Source of the DNA: a virus
Virus record (IMG/VR): IMGVR_UViG_3300043775_000392
Coordinates: 1-37,171 of that record
Strand: one strand, 5' to 3'
Length of the DNA stretch: 37,171 nucleotides
Shown piece after piece: positions 20,718 to 29,550 of the stretch (position 1 is the first letter of the stretch; each line of letters opens with the position of its first letter). Position numbers and translations under genes: made by a program. The notes beneath the pieces were generated by a model, which was not told where the DNA came from, ran no database searches, and saw nothing but the letters and a program-made list of their open reading frames with translations.

Positions 20718-21198
20718 TTTTACGATGGATGTAAAAGGGCTGAATACCCTACATAAAAAGTATGCGGCAGTTGCAGATAAGTTTAAAAACTATGCAGTTA
20801 TCGAATTAGATAAGGCTGTAAAGAAAATGGAACTTGAGGCTACTAAAAAATCAAGTAAACAAAAGCTACCAAAATTAAATCCTAACTCAACATACGAAAG
20901 AACAGGTAATTTGTCAAGAAGTATCTTTTCAAGACCATATACGGCAGGTTATGCTGTTATAGGGATGGGGCAAGGTATAAACTATGCTCCATATGTGGAG
21001 TTTGGTACAGGTAAGGGATATGGTTATCCTTATGCTGCCTCTAAGCAATATATTGGCAAAGTTCAAGATATAGCTAGAACATTTAAAGGATCTAATATTA
21101 AAAATAATAATATGAAGGCTAGGTCATTCTTCTTTAGCACTATAAATAACAATATGAATGCCCTTTATAGAAAGCTTAATAAAGGCTTACCAATATAA
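20710..21198 (+). CDS. Tail completion/HK97 gp10-like protein
   Basis: The N-terminal half is a basic helix-rich segment (KAVKKMELEATKKSSKQKLP). RTGNLSRSIFSRPYTAGYAV and YAPYVEFGTGKGYG follow, and the YAxYVExGT motif is characteristic of HK97 gp10-like proteins, which work at the head-tail interface or tail tip end during assembly. The 162-aa length is in range. The next gene starts 24 nt further after a promoter-like box. Confidence 0.85.
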   Translation: MASFTMDVKGLNTLHKKYAAVADKFKNYAVIELDKAVKKMELEATKKSSKQKLPKLNPNSTYERTGNLSRSIFSRPYTAGYAVIGMGQGINYAPYVEFGTGKGYGYPYAASKQYIGKVQDIARTFKGSNIKNNNMKARSFFFSTINNNMNALYRKLNKGLPI

Positions 21199-21209
21199 AT
21201 ATATTTCGC

Positions 21210-21217
21210 TAAATTTG
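21210..21217 (+). promoter_or_regulatory. TAAATTTG box 5 nt before the tail-terminator gene
   Basis: The motif matches TAnnTTTG, but its distance from the ATG at 21223 would put the transcript start on or next to the start codon, implying a leaderless mRNA if active. Confidence 0.3.
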
Positions 21218-21222
21218 TGTAA

Positions 21223-21651
21223 ATGAAAGACTGCGGATTAGCTATAAGAAAGGGGTATTTTGACAAACTAACTAGCGAATCGTATTCGTTAGGGGTTTAT
21301 GATACAATAGCTCCAGATAGTGCAAATCCACCATTCTTAATCATTAGTAGCCAAACACAAGCTGAAAATAGTGACAAACAAAGCTATAGCCAAAATGTTA
21401 CAATTCAGTTTGATATTGTCTACAGAACTTTTAAAGCTGGGGAAGTTGGTCAAAAATCAGTAGATGATTGGGCTAACGAGTTACTAGAAATTATAGGAGT
21501 ATATCCTGCAGATTATCCAAGTGCTGCTCCAAACTTTAAAATAGTTACTAGAAGAGTTGCTTCAAACATAGCTACATTTGATTATGTAGATGAAGCATAC
21601 ATCTTCAGAAGAGTAATAACAATGGAACATTTTGTGAATCAAATATTATAA
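21223..21651 (+). CDS. Tail terminator-like protein (DUF3168-like)
   Basis: A 142-aa alpha/beta protein containing APDSANPPFLIISSQTQAEN and SQNVTIQFDIVYRTFKAGEV, followed by a helix (SVDDWANELLEIIG) and a C-terminal strand region ending EAYIFRRVITMEHFVNQIL. The pattern (small protein with a PPFIxI-x-Q and V-F-x-Y-R core) and the position between gp10-like and tail tube genes match tail terminators of siphoviruses. These cap the tail tube and join it to the head. Confidence 0.72.
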   Translation: MKDCGLAIRKGYFDKLTSESYSLGVYDTIAPDSANPPFLIISSQTQAENSDKQSYSQNVTIQFDIVYRTFKAGEVGQKSVDDWANELLEIIGVYPADYPSAAPNFKIVTRRVASNIATFDYVDEAYIFRRVITMEHFVNQIL

Positions 21652-21670
21652 AAAAATAAAATAAAAAAAA

Positions 21671-22117
21671 ATGCCAACATCAGGTGTATTTAACGGAACC
21701 TCATTGGTTGTATTAGTAGGAACAGAAGTGGTAGCTCACGCTACATCTTGTTCTTTAAGTTTTTCTGTAGACTTACCAGATAGTACTACAAAGCAAAGTA
21801 ATGGTTGGGTAGACCATATTGGTGGTGCTAAGTCTTGGACTTTGACTACAGATGGTTTAGCTACAGTTGATCCTGCTGCTACAGCTTCTTACTATACTAC
21901 AGGTGAATTAATGACTGCAATTGCAAATAGAACTGCTGTAACAGTTAAGTTTACTACGGTTAGTGGAACAACTCCAGTAAATGGTGACTTAATTTGGTAT
22001 GGTCAAGCTTTTATTGAAAGCATGGATATTACTGCTGATATGGAATCTCCAGTAACTTATTCAGTATCTTTTACAGGATCTGGTCAGTTACAACAAGCTA
22101 CTAACCCAGTAGTATAA
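21671..22117 (+). CDS. Major tail (tube) protein
   Basis: The short beta-rich protein starts NGTSLVVLVGTEVVAHATSC, continues with SNGWVDHIGGAKSWTLTTDG, and ends in the typical SPVTYSVSFTGSGQL block. This matches the TP901-1-like tail tube family, whose hexamer rings stack into the tail. It precedes the tail-chaperone and tape-measure genes as expected. A second, longer protein of the same fold is encoded at 26660-27364. Confidence 0.88.
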   Translation: MPTSGVFNGTSLVVLVGTEVVAHATSCSLSFSVDLPDSTTKQSNGWVDHIGGAKSWTLTTDGLATVDPAATASYYTTGELMTAIANRTAVTVKFTTVSGTTPVNGDLIWYGQAFIESMDITADMESPVTYSVSFTGSGQLQQATNPVV

Positions 22118-22143
22118 ACTAATAACCAAAAACAACAACATAT

Positions 22144-22512
22144 ATGAGAGGACATTACGAATTAAAACTTTCGGATGGCACAAGCATACCAATGCGTTTC
22201 TGCACATGGTCTTTAAAAAGATTTTGTCAGTTACAAGGTATCGGACCTTCTGAAATAGGACAAGCTTTAAGTGGTAATCAAACATTGGATGCGATAATCA
22301 ATTTATTGCGTTCTGCTGCTGAATACCCATTGTACAAAGAAGGTATTACTCCAACTTTTACAGATTTAGAGGTATGTGATTGGGTTGATGATCTAGGTGG
22401 TCTTGGAAGCCCTAAATTTCAAGAGATAATGAACTCGCTATCTGAAAGCATGAATAGTGGTTTGGACAATGAAACTAAAGGCAAAAAAAGTAATGTGGTA
22501 AAAAAAAATTAG
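22144..22512 (+). CDS. Tail assembly chaperone G-like protein (pre-frameshift product)
   Basis: A 122-aa helical protein starting MRGHYELKLSDGTSIPMRFC, with WSLKRFCQLQGIGPSEIGQA and a C-terminal low-complexity region. Position between the tail tube and tape measure, size, and a slippery A-run at its very end mark it as the G-type tail chaperone. This product coats the tape measure during tail assembly. The zero-frame stop is the TAG at 22510, directly after the slippery site. Confidence 0.82.
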   Translation: MRGHYELKLSDGTSIPMRFCTWSLKRFCQLQGIGPSEIGQALSGNQTLDAIINLLRSAAEYPLYKEGITPTFTDLEVCDWVDDLGGLGSPKFQEIMNSLSESMNSGLDNETKGKKSNVVKKN

Positions 22513-22835
22513 AGTGGATTGATATTGAAAGATATACAATGGGGGAGTGCCAAGTGCTTCCCCATTTGTTTTGGGACATGACGATGGCTGAAATGGATTT
22601 TATATGGTATGGATATAGGCACAAAGAGGAGCAGGAGTGGGTTAGGACAAGGTGGCAAACTACAATTTTGGTTAATTTAGTAGCACCTAAAAATAAAAAA
22701 ATCAAGCCAACAGACCTAATTGAACTTGATTGTGATAATCGTAACTTTGTGAAACAGAAAGTAATGACTCAAGAAGAGTTAAATGAGGTTCTTAATAAGT
22801 ATAATAATGTAAAACCAACTAGTAATGGCAAATAG
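22144..22835 (+). CDS. Tail assembly chaperone GT fusion made by -1 ribosomal frameshift
   Basis: A -1 slip on the A-run at 22500-22506 joins the first 121 codons of the G protein to a second frame that is open from the slip site through 22835. The transition is KLEWIDIERYTMGECQVLPH. The T part includes WDMTMAEMDFIWYGYRHKEE and would total 109 residues, giving about 230 aa. An ATG at 22539 exists, but the open frame runs back to the slip site without a stop, which favours frameshifting. GT chaperones recruit tail tube subunits to the tape measure. The end overlaps the tape-measure start by 11 nt. Confidence 0.8.
22500..22509 (+). promoter_or_regulatory. -1 ribosomal frameshift slippery site
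   Basis: A nine-A run provides A-AAA-AAA at 22500-22506 in the zero frame (and A-AAA-AAT at 22503-22509). The zero-frame stop follows at once at 22510. The -1 frame continues open to 22835. This is the classic tail-chaperone arrangement. Confidence 0.8.
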
Positions 22836-24759
22836 TGATAATCAAGTAGAATTAAAACTCAATCTAAATATATCTGGGGTACAAAGTGCCTTATATGACA
22901 TGATTGGGGATTTTACTGGTACAGGTAAGCAATTTGATAAGATTACTAAAAAGATAGAAGATAGTTTTAAGAATCTTGAAGCTGTAATAAAAAGATTTGG
23001 TGTTAATTCTAAAGAAGCTGAAATAGCTATGAAGAATTACCAAAAAACATTAACATCTCTTGTAGCTAATGGAATTAACCCAATGGCACCTAGTTTTAAT
23101 AAACTACAAAATGCCGTTAATGGTACAACTGGAGCAATTAATAATGCAGGTAATAGTGTCAAAAAAACTAATATGACATGGACTAACCTTGCATTAGTTG
23201 TTCAAGATTTACCTTATGGATTTAGAGGTATCCAAAACAACTTACCTGCATTAGTAGGTAGTTTTGCCTCTGCTACAGGAGCAATTTATTTAGCTGTTTC
23301 AGTTGTTATCGCTGCTATTACAGCATGGGATATGGGTATGTTTAAAACAAAAGAAACTACCGATGAATTAAAAAAATCTCAAGAAGATTTTGCAAAGACA
23401 CTTTTAAGTGCACAAAGCTCCGCTTTAGAATCAGGCATAAAACTAAAAAAATATCTTCAAATTGCAGAAGATTCTACAGTTTCTGAATACAGAAGAAAAG
23501 AAGCTCTAAATGCAGTAAAACAAGAAATTACTAAAGTAGATGAAAATTTAGGAAAATCAATAACAACATTAGCTAAGGCAAAGGCGGCAGTAGATTTATA
23601 TACCGAATCTTTAGTTCAAAATGCTATTGTAACTACTTATACTCAAAGAGCGGCTGATTTAACAATACAACAAACTGACGCTCAAAAGAAATTAAATACT
23701 GAATATCAAAAGTTTACAGAAATAGCTAAAAAATATGGTGTATCTGTAAATATGACAAATGAAGAGTTGTTAAACAAATCTTATAGAAAAGACAACTTTT
23801 TAGCTAGAATATCTGGAGACGGATTAGATTCTGCGGTAAATAATCTAATTACAATTAATTCATTATTAAAGGAGACTAATACAGATTTAGACAAATCATT
23901 AAAACTAGCTTTACAAAACCCATTATTTAAACTTGGCGATGCAGATAAAGCTGTAGGATCAGATGATACTTTTTCTTCTAATTTAAGAAAAGAAAATAAT
24001 TTAATATTAAATGAGATTAAAAAAAGAGCTCAATTATTAAAAAATTATGATGATGGAGGATTTATATTAGGGGAAACTCCTACAGAAAAAGCTAAAGCGG
24101 CTAAAAAAAGAAAAAATGATCTTGAGACTTTCAAAGACTATGCAATGTCTGGAGATTTTGGTAAATCATTACAAGGCAAAACTTCATCATTTTTTGAATC
24201 ATTAAATCCAACTCAAAGAGAAGCAGATAATGAAATTATAGTAGCTAGAAACAAATTAATAAATGATCAAGCAGATGCATATTTAAGACTAGCAGATTCA
24301 ATATCAAATTATGCAACTAATGCATTTTTGGGATTATGGAATGCAATGGAACAAGGTGCAACAATTGGAGAAGCTTTAAAATTAATGTTTATAGATTTAG
24401 TAAAACAAATAGCTGCTGCTGCTCTTAAAGCTTTAGTATTTTCAATAGTTTTATCATTATTGCCAACTACTGGAACTGCAGGTATGGCTTCGACTGTTGC
24501 AAAAACAAAAGCAGGTGGATTTGGAGACATTTTTAAAGGTGTTTTAGGTTTTGCTAATGGAGGTATAGTATCTGGCCCTACAATGGGATTGATAGGAGAA
24601 TATCCAGGTGCTAAATCAAATCCTGAAGTAGTAGCTCCTTTAGATAAACTAAAAGATTTGATGGCAAGTGATAGTGGTGGTACATTTACAATTAAAGGGC
24701 AAGACTTAGTTTTGGCAATGAATAGAAGCGAAACAGCATTAAAATATAGAAGAGGATAA
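22825..24759 (+). CDS. Tail tape measure protein
   Basis: At 644 aa this is the expected length ruler. It has helical/coiled-coil segments (residues 35-110), two hydrophobic segments (about 152-169 and 519-546), and the classic C-terminal ANGGIVSGPTMGLIGEYPGA (from residue 577) followed by NPEVVAPLDKLKDLM. It follows the chaperones and precedes the baseplate gene. It sets tail length and is ejected ahead of the DNA. Its moderate length implies a relatively short siphovirus tail. A hydrophobic segment could insert in the host membrane during entry. Confidence 0.92.
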   Translation: MANSDNQVELKLNLNISGVQSALYDMIGDFTGTGKQFDKITKKIEDSFKNLEAVIKRFGVNSKEAEIAMKNYQKTLTSLVANGINPMAPSFNKLQNAVNGTTGAINNAGNSVKKTNMTWTNLALVVQDLPYGFRGIQNNLPALVGSFASATGAIYLAVSVVIAAITAWDMGMFKTKETTDELKKSQEDFAKTLLSAQSSALESGIKLKKYLQIAEDSTVSEYRRKEALNAVKQEITKVDENLGKSITTLAKAKAAVDLYTESLVQNAIVTTYTQRAADLTIQQTDAQKKLNTEYQKFTEIAKKYGVSVNMTNEELLNKSYRKDNFLARISGDGLDSAVNNLITINSLLKETNTDLDKSLKLALQNPLFKLGDADKAVGSDDTFSSNLRKENNLILNEIKKRAQLLKNYDDGGFILGETPTEKAKAAKKRKNDLETFKDYAMSGDFGKSLQGKTSSFFESLNPTQREADNEIIVARNKLINDQADAYLRLADSISNYATNAFLGLWNAMEQGATIGEALKLMFIDLVKQIAAAALKALVFSIVLSLLPTTGTAGMASTVAKTKAGGFGDIFKGVLGFANGGIVSGPTMGLIGEYPGAKSNPEVVAPLDKLKDLMASDSGGTFTIKGQDLVLAMNRSETALKYRRG

Positions 24760-26645
24760 TGGCATATTACGATAAATATAAAATAACCTTTGCTACAAAG
24801 ACAAGCAAGACTGTTTACCTATATCTACAAGAAGATTTGCCATCTGCACCTACGCTAGTAGAGTTTATAGGTGTAGACATATCTTTAAGTTATATACCAA
24901 GTGGAGATGAGATTTACGAAGCTATGTATGCTAGTGAACTTAGCGTTGTAATGGATGTAACTGATAATTTAGCTAACATACCTGACTTTGTAACAGTTAA
25001 TGACAGAAAGTACTTTGTTAAATTATTCTTAGGATCAGATTTAGAGTGGACTGGCTTTACACTAAGCGATAACATACAAATGACCTATACATCAGGTAGA
25101 AAGCAATTAGCTTTTACTTGTGTTGACGGATTAGGTATGCTTAGAAATATACCTTTAAATATTAGTAATGTAGGCAATAGAACTAATAGTCTAAAAAGTG
25201 TTTTAGAATATATTCTAACTTGTTTAAACTCTTTGAATTTCCCTACCACACCTAATCTAATGACATCTTGTTCTTATTATGCACTTGATATGAATGATAG
25301 GGGCGATGGAACACAATACGAGCCATTTAGCCAAACTTATTTACCATTAAGGACATTTAAGAATGAAGATTATACATATGAGAATAGCTATGATGTATTA
25401 AATAAAATTGTTAAGTCTTTTGGTTGTAGATTGTTTCAAGCTGGTGGCAAATGGTGGATAGTGGCAGTTAATGAGTTTGCTAACACAAATAATTACTTTA
25501 CTCAATATAATTACTTAGGTGCACTTGTTTCTAGTGGTAGTAATCTAAACACTCTAAGCACAATACAAGGGTATTCTGCTAATACAAGTGGTCTATACTT
25601 TATCAATAATGACCAAATTAAATTAATACTAAAAGGATTTAATAGAGTTGAATATTCTGTAGATATAGATTATAGCAAAAATCTTGTAGATAATGGTAAT
25701 TTAAAGATATATCCCAACCTTGTATCTTCCCCTCAATCATGGACAGTAACTAACGTAGGGGTAGGTTCTTCTTTTTATATTGTAGATAATGCAACTGAAT
25801 CATATGCCCAAATGACATTAGTAAGAGGAGGAGGTGGAGGTTATACAAGAATGATTAATAACTTTATGCCTAAGATTAGTGCATCGGCTGTTTTAAATTA
25901 CTCAATGTTATTTTTAAATGGAGGAGGAGGAACTAGAGGCTATATATCAATGACTGTATTTGATGGCACTACTACTTACTATTTAAACAATGATTTAGAT
26001 TGGCAAAGTGCAGCTAGTTCAGGTTATGTAATACCAGAAGGTAGCGATGGAGTATTTAGTATTTCAACCAAGCCTTGTCCTGTTAGTGGTCAATTAACAA
26101 TAGAGTTTAATAATCAAGTAGGTAATACTTGTACTGTAAGTCAGTTTGTTTTAACTGCTGAATATACATATAATAAGATTGACTACTTTGCTTATTTAAA
26201 CAATAATAAAGAATATAAAAAAGAGGCTGATATTCCTTTTGGATTTAGGGGATTATATGGTTTCCCTACATCAGTTGGTGTATTCTTAAAATCAGATGCT
26301 AGTCCTTTGTTAAACTGGTATAGATATGGGATGGCTGGTGCCTATGGTAGCTTAGGAGAGTTGTTAATGCAACAATACATAAACTCTTATGGTAAAAATA
26401 TCATCAACATAGATGCTTCAGTAAGTAGTTTTGTCACAACAAATGCTACCTATCCATATTTAAACGCATCTAAGATGGTAAGAGCAACCGATACTGATCC
26501 AGCTCAAATAAGTGTAAATAGTAAATCATTTATGCTAGGGAACTCAAGCATTAGCTATATAGGGAACTCTATGAATGGCACTTTACTAGAAATAAGCAAT
26601 ACAGATATAGCAGCAACTATAAATTATATAGAATACTTTAAATAA
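24759..26645 (+). CDS. Baseplate/tail-tip protein
   Basis: This 628-aa beta-rich protein starts 1 nt inside the tape-measure stop. The first 110 residues form strands (YYDKYKITFATKTSKTVYLY; VTVNDRKYFVKLFLGSDLEW) like distal tail or hub domains. The middle carries ENSYDVLNKIVKSFGCRLFQ and AGGKWWIVAVNEFANTNNYF. A Gly-rich jelly-roll-like part (RGGGGGYTRM and LNGGGGTRGYISM) follows. The position after the tape measure is that of the distal tail/hub protein, and the KSFGxRLFxxGGxWWIV block is common in Bacteroidetes phage tail genes. The exact homologue is uncertain. Confidence 0.75.
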   Translation: MAYYDKYKITFATKTSKTVYLYLQEDLPSAPTLVEFIGVDISLSYIPSGDEIYEAMYASELSVVMDVTDNLANIPDFVTVNDRKYFVKLFLGSDLEWTGFTLSDNIQMTYTSGRKQLAFTCVDGLGMLRNIPLNISNVGNRTNSLKSVLEYILTCLNSLNFPTTPNLMTSCSYYALDMNDRGDGTQYEPFSQTYLPLRTFKNEDYTYENSYDVLNKIVKSFGCRLFQAGGKWWIVAVNEFANTNNYFTQYNYLGALVSSGSNLNTLSTIQGYSANTSGLYFINNDQIKLILKGFNRVEYSVDIDYSKNLVDNGNLKIYPNLVSSPQSWTVTNVGVGSSFYIVDNATESYAQMTLVRGGGGGYTRMINNFMPKISASAVLNYSMLFLNGGGGTRGYISMTVFDGTTTYYLNNDLDWQSAASSGYVIPEGSDGVFSISTKPCPVSGQLTIEFNNQVGNTCTVSQFVLTAEYTYNKIDYFAYLNNNKEYKKEADIPFGFRGLYGFPTSVGVFLKSDASPLLNWYRYGMAGAYGSLGELLMQQYINSYGKNIINIDASVSSFVTTNATYPYLNASKMVRATDTDPAQISVNSKSFMLGNSSISYIGNSMNGTLLEISNTDIAATINYIEYFK

Positions 26646-26647
26646 AT

Positions 26648-26655
26648 TAAATTTG
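26648..26655 (+). promoter_or_regulatory. TAAATTTG box 4-5 nt before the second tail-tube-like gene
   Basis: Matches TAnnTTTG immediately before ATG 26660. If active, the transcript would be nearly leaderless, as at 21210. Confidence 0.3.
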
Positions 26656-26659
26656 TCAC

Positions 26660-27364
26660 ATGGCATCAGTAATTAACGGAACCAATATAGTCTTATACTA
26701 CTTTAACCCTGCAACAAGTACTGCTGTTCCTTTTGGTGCTGCAACTAACTGCTCTTTTGAGACTAGCGTTGAGCAAGTAGAGGTTTCTAGTCAATCATCA
26801 GCATGGTTTAGAGAATATAAAAATGATTTTATTACATGGTCGGTAAATTGTGATGGCTTTGTATCTCTTAGCGACAATTACAATTATGCTTATTTATTGC
26901 AATTAGTTTTAGATAAGACTCCAATTACAATCAAATTCTCAATAGATAATGACAACGGAACTGGTAGTGGTTTATTAGGATATACCATCTTAACAGGACT
27001 AGCTAACCTAACCAACGTATCACTTAGTGGACCAGTAGAAGGAGCTTCTACATATAGTGTAAGCTTACAAGGAACTGGTGGATATTCTATAGATGGAGTA
27101 GAGGTAACTCAAGAGGGAATCAATATTAGCAGTCAGATTGTTAAGATGTATGACTATACAGCTACAGGAGGTGAAACAACTGTAACCCTTCCTGGTGCAA
27201 TTGGGTTTACTTGCTTTAGTGTAACACGAGGTGGTGTAGAGGTGCAAGACATTAATCCAGTAAGTGTAGATGCGAATGATGTATCATTTAACTCAGTTAC
27301 AGGTGTTTTAACATTCGGATCATCATTGGCTGCAGGAGAACATATAAGAGCATTATTCAAATAA
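26660..27364 (+). CDS. Second tail-tube-like protein (paralogue with extra C-terminal domain)
   Basis: The first 150 residues mirror the major tail protein: NGTNIVLYY corresponds to NGTSLVVLV, CSFETSVEQVEVSSQSSAWF to the CSLSFSVDLPDSTTKQSNGW region, and FITWSVNCDGFVSL to SWTLTTDGLATV. The YSVSLQGTGGY segment corresponds to YSVSFTGSGQL. A further 65-residue domain (TVTLPGAIGFTCFSVTRGGV onward) is beta-rich. Located between baseplate and fibre genes, it may be a tail-tip ring or adapter built on the tube fold. The 27366 fibre gene begins 1 nt after it. Confidence 0.7.
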   Translation: MASVINGTNIVLYYFNPATSTAVPFGAATNCSFETSVEQVEVSSQSSAWFREYKNDFITWSVNCDGFVSLSDNYNYAYLLQLVLDKTPITIKFSIDNDNGTGSGLLGYTILTGLANLTNVSLSGPVEGASTYSVSLQGTGGYSIDGVEVTQEGINISSQIVKMYDYTATGGETTVTLPGAIGFTCFSVTRGGVEVQDINPVSVDANDVSFNSVTGVLTFGSSLAAGEHIRALFK

Positions 27365-27365
27365 T

Positions 27366-28670
27366 ATGGCACAATTAGTACTTAAAAATATTCTAGCAGG
27401 TTCAGGGAACGTACTTGCAGGAGGTGATAACGCAGGTAATGTAACCAAGATAACCATTGGTAGTGGCTTAACATTATCAGGTGGTGTTCTTACTTCAAGT
27501 GGTGGTACTTCATTAACTTTAACCACAACTGGCAATAGCGGTGCTGCAACGCTTGTTTCTGGTACCTTAAATATTCCAAATTATAGTTTAACTGGGTTGG
27601 GTGGTGTTCCTACAACAAGAACGCTAACAATTAATGGAACAACTTATGATTTATCTGCTGATAGAACATGGACTATAGCAGGAGGGGTTACAAGCGTTTT
27701 TGGTCGTACTGGAGCAGTTGTAGCTGTTAGTGGTGATTACAATACTGATTTAGTTACAGAAGGTTCTACTAACCTATACTATACTAATGCTAGAGCAAGG
27801 GCAGCTTTTAGTGCCAATGTAGGATCTGCATTGACCTATAATAGCTCAACTGGTAGATATACTTTATTAGCGGCAAATAGTTCTACTGCTGGATATGTTA
27901 CGGCTGCTGATTATAACTATTGGGATGCTAAACAACAATCTTTAGGAACAGGTACAACAAGCCAGTATTTAAGAGGTGACTTAGTATGGTCAACTCCTCC
28001 TGCTCCATCTTTAGATGAATTAGCAGATGTAACAATAACAAGCCCATCAAATGGTCAATTATTAAGATATACTCTAGGCGGCTGGATTAACTTTACACCA
28101 ACCTATGTAGCTGCTGGTTTCTTTTCAGCTACAGCTCCTTTATCTTATAATAGTTCTACTGGTGTATTCAGCATTAGTCAAGCAGGTTCAGGCTCTAATG
28201 GATTCCTGAGTAGCACAGATTGGAATACCTTTAATGGTAAGCAAAATCAATTGAGTGGTAATGGATTTGTAAAGGTTAGTGGTACAAGTGTATCATATGA
28301 CAATAGCACCTACCTAACCACTTCTGCTGCTTCAAGCACCTACTTACCTTTAACTGGAGGAACCTTATCAGGCAACCTAACGGCAACAGGTTTCTTCGAG
28401 TCATCAGATAAGCGTCTTAAAAAGCAAATAGAGGCGAATTATGCCCCTAAAAACATTCAGAATATACAAACCTACCTTTATCAAAAAGACGGCAAAATTG
28501 AGGTAGGATATTACGCACAAGAGGTATCTGAGATTATGCCTTATGCAGTAGCTGAAGGTAAAGATGGTTTCTTGGCAGTAGCCTATAACCAAGTCTTAGT
28601 ATCAAAGGTTCAATACTTAGAAAATAAACTAAAAGATTTAGAACATGAGTTGGGCAGGATTAGCAAATAA
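27366..28670 (+). CDS. Tail fibre with C-terminal S74 auto-processing chaperone domain
   Basis: The N-terminal 330 residues are Gly/Thr/Ser-rich repeats such as TSVFGRTGAVVAVSGDY and STNLYYTNARARAAFS, which build a trimeric shaft. The C-terminal part is a peptidase S74/intramolecular chaperone domain with SSDKRLKKQIE, where Ser347 and Lys352 form the expected Ser-Lys pair five residues apart. YYAQEVSEIMPYAVAEGKDG and a terminal coiled coil follow. The domain trimerises and then cleaves itself off. The protein is part of the receptor-binding machinery. Its last 26 nt overlap the next gene. Confidence 0.88.
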   Translation: MAQLVLKNILAGSGNVLAGGDNAGNVTKITIGSGLTLSGGVLTSSGGTSLTLTTTGNSGAATLVSGTLNIPNYSLTGLGGVPTTRTLTINGTTYDLSADRTWTIAGGVTSVFGRTGAVVAVSGDYNTDLVTEGSTNLYYTNARARAAFSANVGSALTYNSSTGRYTLLAANSSTAGYVTAADYNYWDAKQQSLGTGTTSQYLRGDLVWSTPPAPSLDELADVTITSPSNGQLLRYTLGGWINFTPTYVAAGFFSATAPLSYNSSTGVFSISQAGSGSNGFLSSTDWNTFNGKQNQLSGNGFVKVSGTSVSYDNSTYLTTSAASSTYLPLTGGTLSGNLTATGFFESSDKRLKKQIEANYAPKNIQNIQTYLYQKDGKIEVGYYAQEVSEIMPYAVAEGKDGFLAVAYNQVLVSKVQYLENKLKDLEHELGRISK

Positions 28671-29139
28671 TCAATGTATAAGCAGAAATAACCTTTTGGA
28701 TGCTGTTAATACTGGGGTATTCCAATTAGCTGGATCATCTACACCTCCTGGTAGCCTTATGGTAACAAGGAACGAGGCTGAGGCTTATGTGGTTATTAAT
28801 CCTATTACGTCTAAAGCACTAAATCAATTGCCTGTTAAAACTGACTTAACTCCCATAACAGGTGTTTACAAATGGGAACTTTCCTCAAATGGAGATACAT
28901 CTTCCCTAACTGCTTGTTCTTTATTTTTAGACATTTATACAATAGCTTGGACTAATACGGCAACCCCTGTAGCTGGAACTGTGTTTTATGAAGATTATAC
29001 ATTGACAACGATATTCCCTATGAGTGGCTATAGCGGTCTATTCTTACACTTTAGACCTTGGAACACTACAGGTGCTGGTTTTAGAGCAAGATTTAACTTG
29101 GCAACCTCTACTATAAATAGCCTTGTTGTTGCTTGTTAG
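28645..29139 (+). CDS. Virion-associated hypothetical protein (164 aa)
   Basis: A beta-rich protein starting MSWAGLANNQCISRNNLLDA, with SSTPPGSLMVTRNEAEAYVV and a C-terminal FLHFRPWNTTGAGFRARFNL. It has no fibre repeats. The start lies inside the S74 fibre end, and it is followed by a promoter-like box and the BppU-like gene. Location in the fibre cluster suggests an accessory receptor-binding or tail-tip protein. No family was recognised. Confidence 0.65.
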   Translation: MSWAGLANNQCISRNNLLDAVNTGVFQLAGSSTPPGSLMVTRNEAEAYVVINPITSKALNQLPVKTDLTPITGVYKWELSSNGDTSSLTACSLFLDIYTIAWTNTATPVAGTVFYEDYTLTTIFPMSGYSGLFLHFRPWNTTGAGFRARFNLATSTINSLVVAC

Positions 29140-29158
29140 GCATTGTCTAATAATTGGT

Positions 29159-29166
29159 TATTTTTG
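29159..29166 (+). promoter_or_regulatory. TATTTTTG box before the BppU-like and giant fibre genes
   Basis: TATTTTTG followed by TAAAAA lies 15 nt before the ATG at 29182, in the 42-nt gap between genes. It could supply the long fibre transcript. Confidence 0.5.
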
Positions 29167-29181
29167 TAAAAATATATTATA

Positions 29182-29550
29182 ATGTCTTGTTTAAGTACAA
29201 ATGCTGATTTTAGACCAGCACAATACAACATCTCGATATGGCGAAATGATACTTGGAGTCAGGTAATGGTAATTACTGCTAATGACGTACCTGTTAGTTT
29301 AGTAGGTTCTGAAGTAGAGATTCAAGTAAGAAAGAAGCCTAATTCTGATACTGCTGAAATGACACTTACCGAACAAAACGGAGGTATAACAGTAGGAGGT
29401 GTTAACAACAACCAAATCACCATTAATTATCCTGTTGATATAGCTGCTGGAACCTATGTTTATGACATGGTTGTAGTGTTTCCTAATGGAAATGAAAAGA
29501 CTTACATATGGGGTAATTTTATTGTTTACGAAGATATAACTAAGATATAA
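29182..29550 (+). CDS. Small beta-sandwich baseplate/fibre adapter (BppU N-terminal-like)
   Basis: The 122-aa protein has RPAQYNISIWRNDTWSQVMV, PVSLVGSEVEIQVRKKPNSD, and a C-terminal AGTYVYDMVVVFPNGNEKTY with a W-x-F-I-V strand. This is the pattern of the N-terminal domain of upper baseplate proteins and small Ig-like adapters that attach fibres to the tail tip. Its stop overlaps the start of the giant fibre gene by 1 nt, suggesting that the two form one adhesion unit. Confidence 0.72.
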   Translation: MSCLSTNADFRPAQYNISIWRNDTWSQVMVITANDVPVSLVGSEVEIQVRKKPNSDTAEMTLTEQNGGITVGGVNNNQITINYPVDIAAGTYVYDMVVVFPNGNEKTYIWGNFIVYEDITKI

